64,000 nucleotides of DNA from Triops longicaudatus (Eukaryota > Arthropoda > Branchiopoda > Notostraca > Triopsidae). The DNA lies in assembly GCA_022885665.1 (NCBI GenBank), contig JAGQDJ010000608.1:744001-808000 (forward strand), read 5' to 3'. Position numbers and translations under genes: made by a program. Each line of letters starts with the position of its first letter. Positions within the stretch are counted from its first letter, which is position 1. The notes under the pieces are model-generated. The model ran no database searches. It saw nothing but the letters and a program-made list of their open reading frames with translations, and was not told where the DNA came from. Shown piece after piece: positions 23,553 through 35,916 of the stretch.

Positions 23553-26500
23553 CTAAGACTCGTCACGTTTGGCTAAAAGTTTATGCTTTTCCAGCGTGCG
23601 CAAGGCGTACTTCGCAGCCGTGCACTTGGCGATACGATAATTGCGGCCAATACCCTTAAAAGTCCCTTTTCCAATAACTTCCACGGCCACACGTACGCGT
23701 CCGTCAGCAATCTTCTCCGCTTTCCTGCAAGGTAAAAAACAAACAAAAAACATTACAGCACGTTTTAGAAAACTAACATACCTAATATCCAAACATAACA
23801 TATCTGCCTAGCGAATGCTATATCTTAATCAACAGGACAACCTAACTTACCCAAATTTAACGCGATCATTCTCCAATTCCAAAAGTTCTCGCACGGGAGA
23901 CTTGGGGACGTTTTTACTGAACTCCTCTGCAAAATATTAAACCAAGCATTTATTTCTTCTCTCGGAAACGTTTCGAATCTTACCAATTTCCTTGCGCATA
24001 ATGCGGTAGTACACTTTCCAAACCGCATCCAAAGACAAGCCCGAATCAAGGTAAATTGCTCCAGCCACGGACTCAAATACGTCACCCAATGCTTTGGGAA
24101 CTTCTACATCTTCGGCTCCCTCACTTTCGTCCTCTTCAATAAAGTACTACAAGACAGACAAGAAATGTTTACTTCTCCGATTTACTTCCTATCGTAAGAA
24201 GGCTTTCTCACCTCGTCATTAATTTGGTGTCCATTTTCCTCCTGTTTCTTGATAAAATTCTCCAAAACAGAGTCCAAGGCATAGGAAAAATGCTTGAAAT
24301 AGTTATGGAATCCGTAGCGCACTGCCAACACTGCGAAAGTCGTGTTGTTAACCAACGCTGACCTCAAGTCAGTCAAAGCTCCTGGCGGATGCTGCCTCGG
24401 ATCCTCGTACAAATACCGCGTTATCAAATAATCTGAAAAAAGTTTATTTCCCCATTAAAAAACAAACAGAATCTAAAATTAAAACAAGAAAACAAATAAA
24501 ATAAAACAAGAAATTTAAATTCATGCGACAAAAAACGAGAGAAAATAAAGATAAATACTTTGAAATCTAACTTACCTAAAACAGCATCTCCCAAGAATTC
24601 CAATCTTTGATAACAATCCGTCAGGCGATTGGGGTAATAGGAGGCATGTGTAAAGGCTTGGAGCAAGTAACTCCTTTCCTTGAAGCGATATTGAATTCGT
24701 TCCTCAAAGACATCGAAATTTGTCAGCAATTGCGACAAAATCAGATCTGAGTTAGGCAGCCGAGCGATGATGGGCGACAAAGGCGGCGTCCATGTTCCGT
24801 ACGCCTCCATTCCCTGCAGCACCTCCCCTTCCTTGGCCTTTTTCAAGGGTAAAACGCGAATGCCCAACCACGACATAAATAATAACGCTCCCCGCGGGCC
24901 GCATGCGGTCAAATAAGCTCCAATCAACGCCTCCGCGCAATCTGCAATACTCTTATCCGGCACGCTATGCTGCGTCAGCAAATTGTACGGCACAAACCTT
25001 TGCGCCTGCTCTTCATCATCCGATCTCCCATAAAAATTCGCTATTCCCGACACCAACGCGTCGTTGGCGCTGTGGCCCGGAAGGGAGTTCGTTACAGGCG
25101 TCGCAGCATCCACTTCCGGGAACCTGGACTTGATCTTTTCCGCAATCTTCATCACGTACGGCCGTACATCTTCTGCCGAGACGTCCTGTAAGCCTTCAAA
25201 GTCCGCCACGTTCCAAAACGACGCATGGACGCCCGATTCAATCAAAGCTTCCTCCAAATTCCGTGGAATGACGTAACCTGGTGGCAACCAATTGTCATGC
25301 GGGTTGAATTTACTGGCAATCATCCATTCGCCTAAACGCTTCCTTTTGCCTAGGCGATACAACTGCAAGTTGGACACTTTCTTCGACCTCAAATGGCTTA
25401 GTTTGCCCTCATGGATGCTGGTATACTGACAATAGAGGTAGGTCGTAATGGCGTACTTCAGAAACGAGTCGCCAATGGTTTCCAAACGTTCCAAATTAAT
25501 GCCATCATTGGCATTAGACATTGTGAAAGCTTGCAACAAAATGCTCGGACTCGGTCCAGGATGGGTAGCTAGATCCGGTTGCTCATCGAAGCTGAACGTA
25601 CTGCGAGGATCGTCAGAATCGAGCTCACTGCATTCTTCCATCTCTCCGTTGTCGTTTAAGTGTTCTATGTTCCAAGGCTTTCCACTAGACGGCACCGTAG
25701 GCTTTTCGTCATCTGAAATCTCCATGGCGGTACAACTTTTGATGGAATTTGCTGGCGACAACGGAGGCTTGATTAAGATTTCGGTCAACTGGGCTGTAAA
25801 CGGGCTCGCGGAAGCTAACTGGTGCCGTTCAGCGTCGGAATTAAGGGCAGACAGGAACCTGTCTTGAGCGTTGCCCCTACTAGGGGTGGTCGTGGGTGGT
25901 GCAGCAGACCCTCGGTTTATTTCCACGTTGTCAGTGCCGTGGATCACCTGGTCACGTAACTGCTTCTTATGCGCTTCGATGAGGCTATGGTACTTCGCTA
26001 CATCGGCGGGCCGAACCGTGAGGAGTTGATCTTCCCAGTCCAAATCCATCTCGTCTTCGTTCTCCTGCAATTCGTCCACCATTTCTTCCAAAGCGCGTTG
26101 TTTGACAGGTTTGTCTTCTACCGCCTCGGCCGTATCGCCCTTAAAGACCAACTTGGGTCCAAACTCACGGTTATTGTTGCCTTCTCCATCGTCGTCATCG
26201 TTGTCTTCGCCATCTTCATCATCATCTTCGTCATTTGCGGAATTGTCGTCCTCATAACTCGAGCTGTCGCCTTCGTAATCCGAGCCATAATAGTCCGACG
26301 GGGCTTTGTTGGTAGTGCCATTATAATACTCATCAAAGCCCCGTAAATAATCGGGCGAACCAGCCCGGAAATTGGGTTCGTCATCGCGGTGGCCGTTAGT
26401 CGTATCCATCGGCTCACCCCAACCGTTCGAGAGCAGCGTTTCGGAAGACGTTTCGCCCAAGCCCAGCATGGTCACATTCTTTAAGTCGCGAAGATCGTAA

Positions 26501-29000
26501 ACATCCTCTTCACTGGCGGTTGCGGACGAAGAATTGCCATTCATGGTCTCGATGTCAGCGGACCAAACGCCGATTGAGTAACCCTCTTTCTTCTTGCCGG
26601 TACCCTTTTCACGTTGAGAACTTTCTTTACGCGGCGTTAAAGTTTCCACTGGCTTTGGTTTCGTATCAGGTAAGTCGTTCGATGCGGTAATCGCTTTGAG
26701 AGGGAACGCCGACTTGTTCGAATTCGTGGCAACCATTGAGTCGCTTTTGAGCAAGGCAGCCTTCTTTTTCCAACCAAACCGCAACGGCCCCCATTCGAAA
26801 TCTATAAGAATATATACATTTACATTCCATTAAAAAAAATGCACAGGTACGTAGCAGTACCACCGTCAAACTGACATATCCGAATACAGAAGATAATAAA
26901 AATGAACACTTAACTACGGTAACGAGCAATGCGTAAGCCGTGTTCTAATTGTAAAAGGGCTTTGTAATTGATCTTTGCTAATAGTGAAATATACTGTATT
27001 TTTCACTTCTGTTCATTACGGGGTTTCCTTTATGATTTTTTCGTTAAACTTTTTCTTTATTTCTTTTTCGTTTTTCAAAAATTTTACAAATATTATTCCG
27101 AGTATTTTTCTTTCTTACCTAGCGGTAACTCGGTCTTCCCCAGGCCAATTTCGTTTGCTACAAGTAAACGCAAGGATTCCGAGATCAGCAAGCCGTTCAA
27201 GCGGTACAAAACGCAAGGGAGGCACACAGCTTGACGCCACAAGGATGCGGTAAAGGGATGAATGCAGCAAAGTTCAGGGACTAAGATTTGCTTTTGCTGT
27301 AACGATTCCCGTTTAGCTCGTTTGGTTTCTTCGGAGCTGGTGGGAAGTATCATGCCTTTTCGATTCATGTATCTAAAAGAAGTACTCCATGAAACAAATC
27401 GCCCACAAACCAGTATCAATCACTAATCAAAGAAAGGAAAGGGCGACTGTAATCTTATGTCAACTGCCATGAATTGCTGTTTCAATCTACTACATTTCTT
27501 GCTATATTGACAGTTTAATAGGAGTGCAACCGAAATAAATGAATGGAAATAGCCAAATAAAAATAAACACATTAATAAAATTTAAAAAATACGAAAGCAA
27601 CAAAATAATTAGAAAGAATAACACAGAAAAAATACAGAATAATGCAAGAATTTTAAACTGTCAGCAAATAACAAACAAGAATTACCTTGGGGTGAGGAAA
27701 TTCAGCCGAGAGGACGAATGGTCTACATCTAACAATGGTTGCTTCAAGTCTTGGATTTGGATGCCATATTTGTCTTTGTAATACTCTTCAAACGTATTGT
27801 ACTTGTGGTCAGGGAATTTTGATTGAGGGTTCAGATTCCAACAAATCTCCGCAACATAGAAACACTACATAAAAACATAAATTAACTGAAGTAAAGCAAC
27901 AGGATATTTTCCGAAATCTACTTGTGGATGTTCTTGCTCACGATACCAACGCATCACAACCGTATCTTGGTAAGCTTCTGGTAAAAACTGGAAGTTCTTT
28001 CTTTCCTCATCCTTCAGGAATCTTGGCTTATAATTTCTTTGGAGTGCAATCTTCTCTGCGAATTTGTTATCGAGCGATAAATAACCTTTGGCATCTAAAG
28101 ACAAAGTACGGAAAGTACCACAATTAATGAATAATATACAAAAGAAAGGCTTTTAAAATAAATCGTACTTTGTCTGAGAGGAACGACTAAATAACTGCAC
28201 GGCGAAGCTCCAACATTGAAAACCATGGGATTTTTCTCTAACATGAGCACATTCTGAAAGACGTAATGTTGGAAATGCTTCATATTGGTAAGCAACGTTT
28301 GATCCACCACTAACTGCCTCTGGATCTCTACCAACGTCACTTCCACTTCTCCTGAACGCGTGAAAATCGGAAAGGAACATATCTAAAAAACACAATAACT
28401 TATTATTTAGACCAAAAACATAGCTACGCTAGAGAAAAAAGAAGTTATGAAACATAAACAATCTCCATTTTTAGGAATGAACATACGTCGCAAAAATGAA
28501 CATGGAAAAGTGGGCGTTCTTACTTTTGGGATTGGTTTGCTGGTCAAAATGCCAAAGCTTTGTGTCGCCAATTCTGGCTGAAAGATCTTCCGGCCTCTTG
28601 TATTCTGTTCTTCGGGTATCGGCTCTGTTAACTCCATCTTTAACGCGTATAAATACAGCGGCTGACCCGCGACAGGCTGACAATTGGTGAAACATTCTGC
28701 CACCTTTACCAAAAAAAAAAAAAAAAAAAAAAACGATAAAAAATGGAATTTGAATTATATTATTAACGACGGATAAGTGAGAAACAGCTAACAGCTAATA
28801 AATTCTTACACTAAAGTAGACAAAAAGAAAAGGGGCAATGTAGAGAATTGAGATAAATGTAAAGAATGAACAAAAGAAGGTCAAGTATTCAAAGAACACA
28901 ATGAACAACATAGAAATAAAAGTCGAATTTCTTTTGTTCCTATTTCTAACTTACAAATCGATGGAACGAACAAAACCGATAGAAAGAACAAAACGAAGGA

Positions 29001-29036
<36 letters not shown>

Positions 29037-32000
29037 AGGAGATGAACCTTCACCTGTTTATAATAATACTGTCGGCGTTTGGTGGTTCCTGGTCTGGCGC
29101 TTCCTTCTGGCACGTTTTCTTCTTCGAAGTCCTCCTCTTCTTCACCTTCAATATCCATATTCTCTTTGCCCACAGGTAACAAATGGTCATCTAACTCCTT
29201 TATCGCATGCAGTCGTTTACACGTTTCCAAGGCCACTGATCGTTGAGCTAACACTTTGGTGGGCATCACATAACCCTTTTTTTACAAGAAGGAAAACAGA
29301 CATGTTACCTACCCCCCCGATTTTCATTTGCATAAAAATACACTTACATGAATCTCTTCCCGCAACGGGGAATTGATGGGTAGAAACAAGGAACATTTGA
29401 AAACAGAGCCCGGGGTTTCAAAACTATCGATGGGTTTGCGCAGCGCACGCCGGATTTTATTCAACAGGACTTTGGTCTCCTCATCCAAGTCCAGCGTTGA
29501 AATCTGCTCCATGGTCCAACTCGGAACCAAACGTGTGAAAGAATCACTGGGTAATTTGGCACAGTACCTACACGAAAATTCCATTCCTTTAATAGATGAC
29601 CTTCTCTTCCTTTCGCAAGAGGTAACATTTCGCCGCCAAAATTACCTATTCACAAGGGCAACTGCGTTCAGAAGAGTAGCCCGTGCTCCATCTACGCCAT
29701 CAGGCATGTACGGCGCTATCACATCTGCCAACTCGTCAGCAATTTGGTGCTCTTCCGCAGGCGGCTCTTTACTGTGACACTTTCTTAACAACATCTGCAA
29801 CAGTAAACAAAAGTCACAAAATTTTAGAATTCGTGTACATCGAATAAGAGAAATGTGTAGAAAACGATAAAGGTTGACCAGGAATAAAATACTAGTTGTC
29901 CAAATACGTCAAAGAAAGGCATTTATTTGCTAGTCTGTCTCATAAATTATTGGATAACCCCCATTGCGATATAAATTGTTAAAGAACAGTTAAATTGTCA
30001 TAAATCCAACATTTTTTAAAATTAATTTTTCTTTTTCTTCTGAAGAAACTATATTTTTACATGTGAAGTTTTTAAGCGTTGATGTAAAGAGAAAACCGCG
30101 ACTGTTTTTGCGGGATCCTCATGTTTTGCAGTACGAAATGTTGTCGACACATTAATGAGGGAAAAAGAAAAGTAAATAATAACAAGTAAAGAAGTAAAAA
30201 CAAAGTCAAGATGCGATAAAGACGTAATATATGTGCGAAACTTTTCGTTAGTCAAAATTATATCTTTGTCGTTTTACCTGTTCTATGGCGTGGAATTGCG
30301 CCAAATTATCTAGGAACGGTCCCATGCAAACATCTTCCACCATAAGAATGTAGTGAGCCAACTTGGCACGGGCTCGACCACGGGACTGCACATACGCACG
30401 GTACGTTTTCGGCAAATCGTACCGCACGACCAAATGACAAGCCGGTACATCAATACCTTCTTCCAACACACTTGTTGAGACCAAAACGTTACATTCTCCC
30501 GTGCGGAAGCGTTTTAAGACTTCTTCTTGTTTCTTGGTTTCCAGTTCTAGTTCTTTGGAATCACACAAGGGATTGCCTTGCCGACCGACTATGTACAACG
30601 GGTTCACGAACGCCAAATCTGCCATATACCTACTTGCGTCCTACCGAGTCAAAATACCAAAACAAAATAAGTAAAACTGAAATGTACCGAAATGTTAAGA
30701 AACACGCTTGTTCTGAAGAATAAACAATGTGAAAGAAAACATTAAATTAAACCCAAAGAAATTAACGAAACAGAACCGGAAATGCCGACAGCTAAGACGA
30801 GATTACGTAAAAAGAATTAAAAAAACGAGACTGACAAATAGAAAAAAAGGGAAAAAAGATAAATAAATGGAATGCTAAAAAATATGCATATAAACAATAA
30901 AAATTGAAACGTAAAAAATATGCTCTTGGAAAAGAACGAAGGAATTTCTCGAAATGTAAAAATAACAAGTAAAAAATACTAACACGCGGCAACAAGAGAA
31001 TAAAATAAACATAAACGAGATCACAATAAAATTCATGACAAAAAAGAAAGAAGAAACTGAGACTTACTTTCAGAAGATGATACAACAATTTCGCAGTGCT
31101 CCGGCGTTCGACAAAAATGAGACCGCACAAGGCATTGGCGTCCACCATATGTCGATTATATCTTTGAACAAAATGGTCTCTTTTTCTCCTAGTCATATAA
31201 CCGTTTCCACGTGCAGGCAGATTAACTGTCTTCTCCTCGACATTCTCCTCCCTCTTCATGTCCTTCTCTTGCTCCTCATCGCGAGGAGTTTCTCCCAACG
31301 AAGGACTGGCAGGCTGAACTGGCTGATACTTGTGCAAAATGGAAAGTAAGCGCAATATTTTGGGTTTGGTGAAGTGAAGAATGCGATCTGGTTCAGAGAC
31401 CAATTGGAAGATTTCGTCACATTTGGCCCTAAAGTCAAATATCGTTTTTAAAAAACTGCCTTCAAGGGTGATTTTTCCTTAGGTACCTGATTTGCAACAT
31501 AAGCGTAAACACAAGACACAATAAAAGGTAGTGACGCTCATAGGCTGTCCTCGTTTTCAGTTTTTCAAGCTGAATCAAAGAAACTAACGCGGCACGATCG
31601 GCTCCCCATATTCCAAACGTTTCTACGAGAAACTCAAACTCCCGTAAAACTTCCAAGGGCTCTTTGGTCGGATTAGGAATATTTCGACAATATTCCTCAT
31701 CGCCGTAGATCTCAATCGGATCAAAACGATGGTTTTGCATGAAAAGGATCATCTGTCCGGTCATGCTTAAAATTTCTTGCTCTAACTTCTGCGCTATCTC
31801 GGATATTGATGGTTCGCTGGTACACTCCACTATCATCTCTTTGGGCTGGGTCGAGTAACTAAAAATATTATAACGCATTTTAAAATAAATTACGTAAATG
31901 AATTACAGAAACTGATCACTTCTGATTTGACTCTTTCACTAAGTATGACAAAAAAAGCGGATTGGATCTGTTTCAGTCAATTACTCGAAAACAAACAGTA

Positions 32001-33540
32001 TTCGTTGTGTAACAAGTTAGCTTCGAAGCGGTTAGACGTGTCAATCTTGTTGATCGACATGGACATTGCATAAACTGGAGCTTATAAAGCTTGGAAGGTA
32101 TCATCTTACCATAACATTCCAACAATATCGGCTGCAGTCTGGGCGCGAGCACGTAAAGTCGACTCAAGCTGCTCAATCTTGCGACCTAATTGGATAGGCT
32201 TGCAATTGGCGTTGATAAGGGAAGCTGTCAAGCCAAGAATGCGCGGACTTTCATGTGCGCTACATTGGTCCATGAAACCTAAAACCTGTACAACAAGGTC
32301 GTTAGGTTTAAATGGCAAAAAATATGCGATAGCCCCAACTCGTTTTCGTCAAACGGCACCTGTTTCATTGGCGAGTCCTTGATTGCGTGATGGCACTCAT
32401 CCAAAACTAGGACATTCACCTGCTTCATGTTCCAATAGCGAAAATGCAAAACATCCAGAAAGATTTGGGTTGTCATAACCAGCACTTGCTGTTCCTCAAA
32501 CTCCTTGGTCCAACGGTCTTTTTTCCACAAATCGACGCCTTGTTCACCCGTATAAGCTTTCACCCTCAAAGGTGTATGGTTCCGGAGATACGCAGCTTGC
32601 TGACGTACTAAAGGAACTGTATTGGCAAGAAAAATGGTGCGTTTCCCGCCTTGCGCTACCGGACTGTAAAACAAGAATTTTAAGTGTAAGATTTGGAAAT
32701 AAAAATACAAAATTCAAAAGGAAGTTTCTCGAAAAATTTATCTTTTATTGCTAACATAAATGAGCTCACAAGTTCTTTGAAATGAGCTATAATAAGACGT
32801 TGCATTCTTTAATACGCCGTGATGGACTTTGCTTGCTCGTTTCTCGAAATATGACGAATTAAAGGTGTAATGGAATGCACTTTGATCACCACAATTTTGA
32901 AACTGAATTGTTGATACGGAAAACGGTTGCTTAAGCATTTTAATGGTTTTAATATACTTTCCTTACTTTTTGGTATGCCAGTGTAGGCCGACGCCTATTA
33001 CTGGGGTTTACTCACAAGTAATGAGTAAGTAATGAGTATGTAATGCCTTTCATAACACTATCGTCAACACAATGTTCTAAAAAAAAAAACAGCTTCCTTA
33101 ACGTCAAAGTTGGTAACAAATCAGCAGAAGGGAGCAATAAGCTTCTAGATCATGTCCTTTAAATTAGAAGCAACCAAAGTCCACAGTTTTTTTTCCGTAA
33201 TTTAGTTTTAGGCGGCATTTCCAACATATTGTACGTTTAATTTAACGTATAACTCAAAAGCTCACGGCAAAGTCATGTGCCAGAATTGTTAATGTAGTCT
33301 ATGCAAGCCGGGATGTGTCTATATCGTTTAATACCAAGGTAAAAAGGAACGTCTGACTTACTTTGTCACTTCGTGCGCTTTTTCTCTTATCAGCATAGCA
33401 GCAATAAATGTTTTGCCTGACCCAGTCCCCAGGCAAACTATGATATTGTGTTTTTTGGCTGCTTCAAACAGTTCCACTTGATAATCCCTGGGTGTGAAGG
33501 TCGTCGTAAGCAAATTGTCATCCCCATGATGGACCATCTA
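23553..33540 (-). CDS. Dcr-1: Endoribonuclease Dicer (Dicer-1 type), 19 coding exons, 2,067 aa
   Basis: Cuts pre-miRNA and long dsRNA into small RNAs. Exons (minus): 33540-33362, 32663-32360, 32285-32110, 31858-31487, 31428-31068, 30640-30278, 29794-29646, 29567-29348, 29275-29054, 28703-28524, 28382-28169, 28094-27922, 27864-27686, 27372-27119, 26801-24576, 24432-24212, 24146-23984, 23926-23851, 23724-23553; total 6,204 nt, all phases agree. Helicase: Walker A GTGSGKT (K42), DECH (148-151), GLTAS (~180), QSRGRAR (549-555). Then the DUF283 dimerisation fold (~620-705), platform/PAZ (~890-1060, with QPLLDVDHSSSRLNFLTPR), a long acidic linker, RNase IIIa (ERLETIGDSF, E1553-D1560), RNase IIIb (LEFLGDAVLD, E1850-D1858) and a C-terminal dsRBD (~1992-2067). 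Catalytic acidic residues are visible in both RNase domains. The ATG lies directly after a possible acceptor (TTTTAG), so an upstream non-coding exon is possible. The PAZ and dual RNase III sequence match the Dicer-1/human type rather than Dicer-2. Confidence 0.96.
28711..28733. repeat. A23 tract in Dicer intron 9
   Basis: This run of 23 A reads as poly-T on the Dicer sense strand. It sits just upstream of the exon 10 acceptor and may serve as its pyrimidine tract. Confidence 0.85.
29005..29034. repeat. A30 tract in Dicer intron 9
   Basis: Thirty A in a row, poly-T on the Dicer sense strand, about 20 bp inside the intron from the exon 9 donor. Confidence 0.85.
30026..30133. repeat. Diverged dispersed repeat, copy B (Dicer intron 6)
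   Basis: Aligns by eye with 20015-20116 in the same plus-strand orientation (shared GAAACTAT, TTTTTAAGC, AGAGAAAA, TGTTTTGCAGTA). It lies inside the 483-bp Dicer intron between exons 6 and 7. No terminal inverted repeats or target duplication were identified. Confidence 0.7.
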
Positions 33541-34313
33541 AAACGATTGATATTTGAAACAATTAAATCACTACTCAAAAAAGGTATATGTCGGTTCTAA
33601 AACAGTACCGTTTGCTAGCTTGTTGCGAGAACGATAAAGAATTATCACACACACATGACTGACAAGGGGTTGTTTGCCTAGCAAAGCGCTGAATCAACTC
33701 AATTCCACGCACTGTTCTAATCAACTGTGCGTCACGTATGCAGGCATGGTACCGTCCAACGCAGCTGGCCCGCACACGACCCAGGAATGTGAAGCTGAAG
33801 CAACACGATTTTCTTGCAACGCAGTTTTAACACACAAAACACAAGAGATGGTGAACACAAAAGATCTTGATCTGAAAAAAGGATGAGGGACGGGTCACTA
33901 TGATATGATCTTAACCGCTACTTATGCGTCTTTCGCAAGAATTTTTATGGTTATATTGCGTACTAACCTTTTGTCCCGCGTAAACACACCATGCCCAAAA
34001 AGCCTTCTTTAACCCTATCGGCGCTTTATGCACTTATGCGGCTAAGCTGTTCGCTATTCGAAGGAGGTGCTCGTCTCTCGAAGTTCATGGCTGTGATCAG
34101 TGACGTCAAAGACAGTTTGGACATGTAAACAGGTTTAGAGCAAAAGGGGAAAGGCCTCTTCATGGCGTCACTCATGAGGGGACTAACCTTGTTTACAGAG
34201 AAGCTTCGTCGCACTTCGTGCTTCGCTAGTTCAAAACGTAGTTCGGGGTTTGGATTCTTGGAATAACAAACAAAAGACTGGAAAAATCGTATTGAATTTC
34301 GACGAAAACAAAT
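33541..34313. promoter_or_regulatory. Shared upstream region between Dicer and ERH
   Basis: These 773 bp separate the Dicer start codon (minus) from the ERH start codon (plus), so the two genes are divergent. Non-coding 5' exons of either gene could lie inside it. I see no coding exon I can support. A bidirectional promoter is inferred from the layout only. No TATA element was found that clearly assigns a start site. Confidence 0.5.
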
Positions 34314-34788
34314 ATGGTATCTTAAAATAAAATTCACGTGTTTATATTATACAATTGTTTCCTATTTTAGTCGCACACTATTCTTCTAGTGCAGCCCAGT
34401 GCCAAAGCGGAGACACGTACTTACTCTGATTACGAATCTGTCAATGAATGCATGGAAGGTATAATGTATTCGATAAGGTGTGTTTATTTGAATTATTGTA
34501 TTTCTTCTTTGTAGGTGTATGTAAAATCTACGAAGAGCATTTGAAAAAAATGAATCCTAATTCTCCCAGTATTACTTACGATATTACACAGCTGTTTGAT
34601 TTCGTTGACCAGCTAGCAGATCTTTCTTGCTTAGTGTAAGTTGGTTCACGTTTCTAAGAATACTGATTAAATGCGTGTGCTATAGGTATCAAAAGTCAAC
34701 AAATACCTACGCTCCTTATAACAAAGATTGGATAAAGGAAAAGATTTACATTCTGTTGAGGCGCCAAGCAGCTAAAGGAGCAGCGTAA
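34314..34788 (+). CDS. ERH: Enhancer of rudimentary homolog, 4 exons, 104 aa
   Basis: Small conserved nuclear protein that dimerises and binds RNA-processing factors. In animals it associates with the Microprocessor protein DGCR8 and with splicing and RNA-decay partners. Exons: 34314-34316 (ATG only), 34371-34458, 34515-34635, 34686-34788; total 315 nt, exactly the usual 104-residue length. Recognisable blocks are HTILLVQP, YSDYESVNECMEGVCKIYEE, NPNSPSITYDITQLFDFVD and YNKDWIKEKIYILLRRQA. The first exon is inferred: ATG followed by GTATCT at 34317, with a 54-bp intron to the TTTTAG acceptor at 34370. This gives the family start Met-Ser-His-Thr. Dicer starts 773 bp upstream on the other strand. 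Confidence 0.95.
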
Positions 34789-34830
34789 CTCGATCTTCAG
34801 TCTGCCGTTTTGTGTTCTTTCATCTCAAGA

Positions 34831-34836
34831 ATTAAA
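34831..34836 (+). terminator. ERH poly(A) signal, ATTAAA
   Basis: The common AATAAA variant ATTAAA lies 43 bp after the ERH stop codon. Plausible by position. No cleavage site is visible from sequence. Confidence 0.4.
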
Positions 34837-34984
34837 ACCTATCGTCATGATACCATTTTTACTACGTCGTGGAATGCATAACCTTTGAACATGAAACTGT
34901 TGTTAGACTTGTTAAAGCTAACACTGACAAATTTCACGGAAATAAAATATAATGCTGCCAATACATTGGACGTGTTACCATTAG

Positions 34985-35148
34985 CCGTGACAAGGGCCGC
35001 ACCCAGGATTTTGCTTTCGGGGATGGTAGTGGGGGGCCATAATGCAATTTTTGGACACAGTTGTCGTCTATCCTTACCATTATAAACCTAACATTTGGGG
35101 TGGTGGACGCCTATACCCCCTGGGTACGGGGGTGGCCGTGATATTCGC
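34985..35148. mobile_element. Degraded DNA-transposon remnant
   Basis: The left side reads AGGGCCGCACCCAGGATTTT. The right side, read from the other strand, gives CACGGCCACCCCCGTACCCA. These resemble imperfect GC-rich terminal inverted repeats of a non-autonomous DNA transposon. Possible flanking CGTGACAA and CGTGATAT agree only in part. A guess from end character, no second copy seen. Confidence 0.3.
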
Positions 35149-35377
35149 GTTCGTTTTGAATCAGTCAAAACAAACATAAATGATATTACACTTACACACG
35201 GCAGTATCTTCTCTATGACCAAAAATAATCGTTTATTCATTCTGATCTATAGTTATTTTAAGGTTTTAAACCCTTAAAATATCGGTTTGGTTTTGTTAAA
35301 TAGTTGCTGGATTTTTCATATGGCTCAAGACGACTCATTTTGTATCATGAGCATGATATATTTTTGTAATAAAAATA

Positions 35378-35518
35378 CAGTAGAAATCGTTATAGCGAAC
35401 TGTCGGCTAAAGTAGATGTTTCTAATATGCTGAGTTTGACAAATGTACAGGCAAAACATCTTGACATAAGGAACTTCCGATTTACCGAACAGTTTAAGTG
35501 TTCCCATAGGGTTCACTA
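35378..35518. mobile_element. Tc1/pogo-like MITE (about 140 bp)
   Basis: The left end is CAGTAGAAATCGTTATAGCG followed by AACTGTCGGCTAA. The right end, read from the minus strand, is TAGTGAACCCTATGGGAACA followed by AACTGTTCGGTAA. The two ends are clearly related, imperfect inverted repeats. They share the CAGTRGAA...AACTGT layout of short Tc1/mariner-pogo relatives. It sits between ERH and PSMB4 and has no coding capacity. Confidence 0.5.
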
Positions 35519-35916
35519 GAACGAGAATTAATCGTAATCAAAAAATCATTTATACATCAGTCTGTAAATCCAATTCAACGATGATTCAATGTACCGAATG
35601 CCAAAAATGGGTACGAGACCTGTAAAGATTCGTATAGAAAAGAGATAACATGGCATTAACCATCCTCGCCTTCGATTGCGACGTGCATAAGAGCTTTTCC
35701 ACACTTGTTTTTTATTCAACCGGTTTTTGTATGCTGTTGTCCTCACAGCGGTTCGGCTTGTCTGGCCTGGACTCCCAAGCTTTCCTTTAACACCAGCGCC
35801 AACTATGATTGCGGATCGGGCTGAAAACCACTGTTAGCCAGTGACAAGCACAAAATCATAGGAGCGAGTCTTGCATTACCAAAACAACATTCTTTCGAAG
35901 TGTATAGCAAATAAAA

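Noticed and set aside
24424..24575. C-terminal tail of the 786-codon open frame that holds the Dicer RNase III start
   Set aside because: After the donor at 24575 the frame reads through an AT-rich intron (Phe/Ile/Leu-rich). The next exon at 24432 restores the RNase IIIb sequence Asp-Tyr-Leu in phase.
23553..33540. CRISPR, operon, phage or bacterial features
   Set aside because: Spliced eukaryotic genes throughout. No regularly spaced repeats or prokaryotic ribosome-binding sites were seen anywhere in the window.
34448..34514. Met start upstream of the ERH exon at 34515
   Set aside because: This start lies in exon 2/intron 2 in the wrong frame. The family N-terminus is supplied by 34371-34458 plus an upstream ATG.
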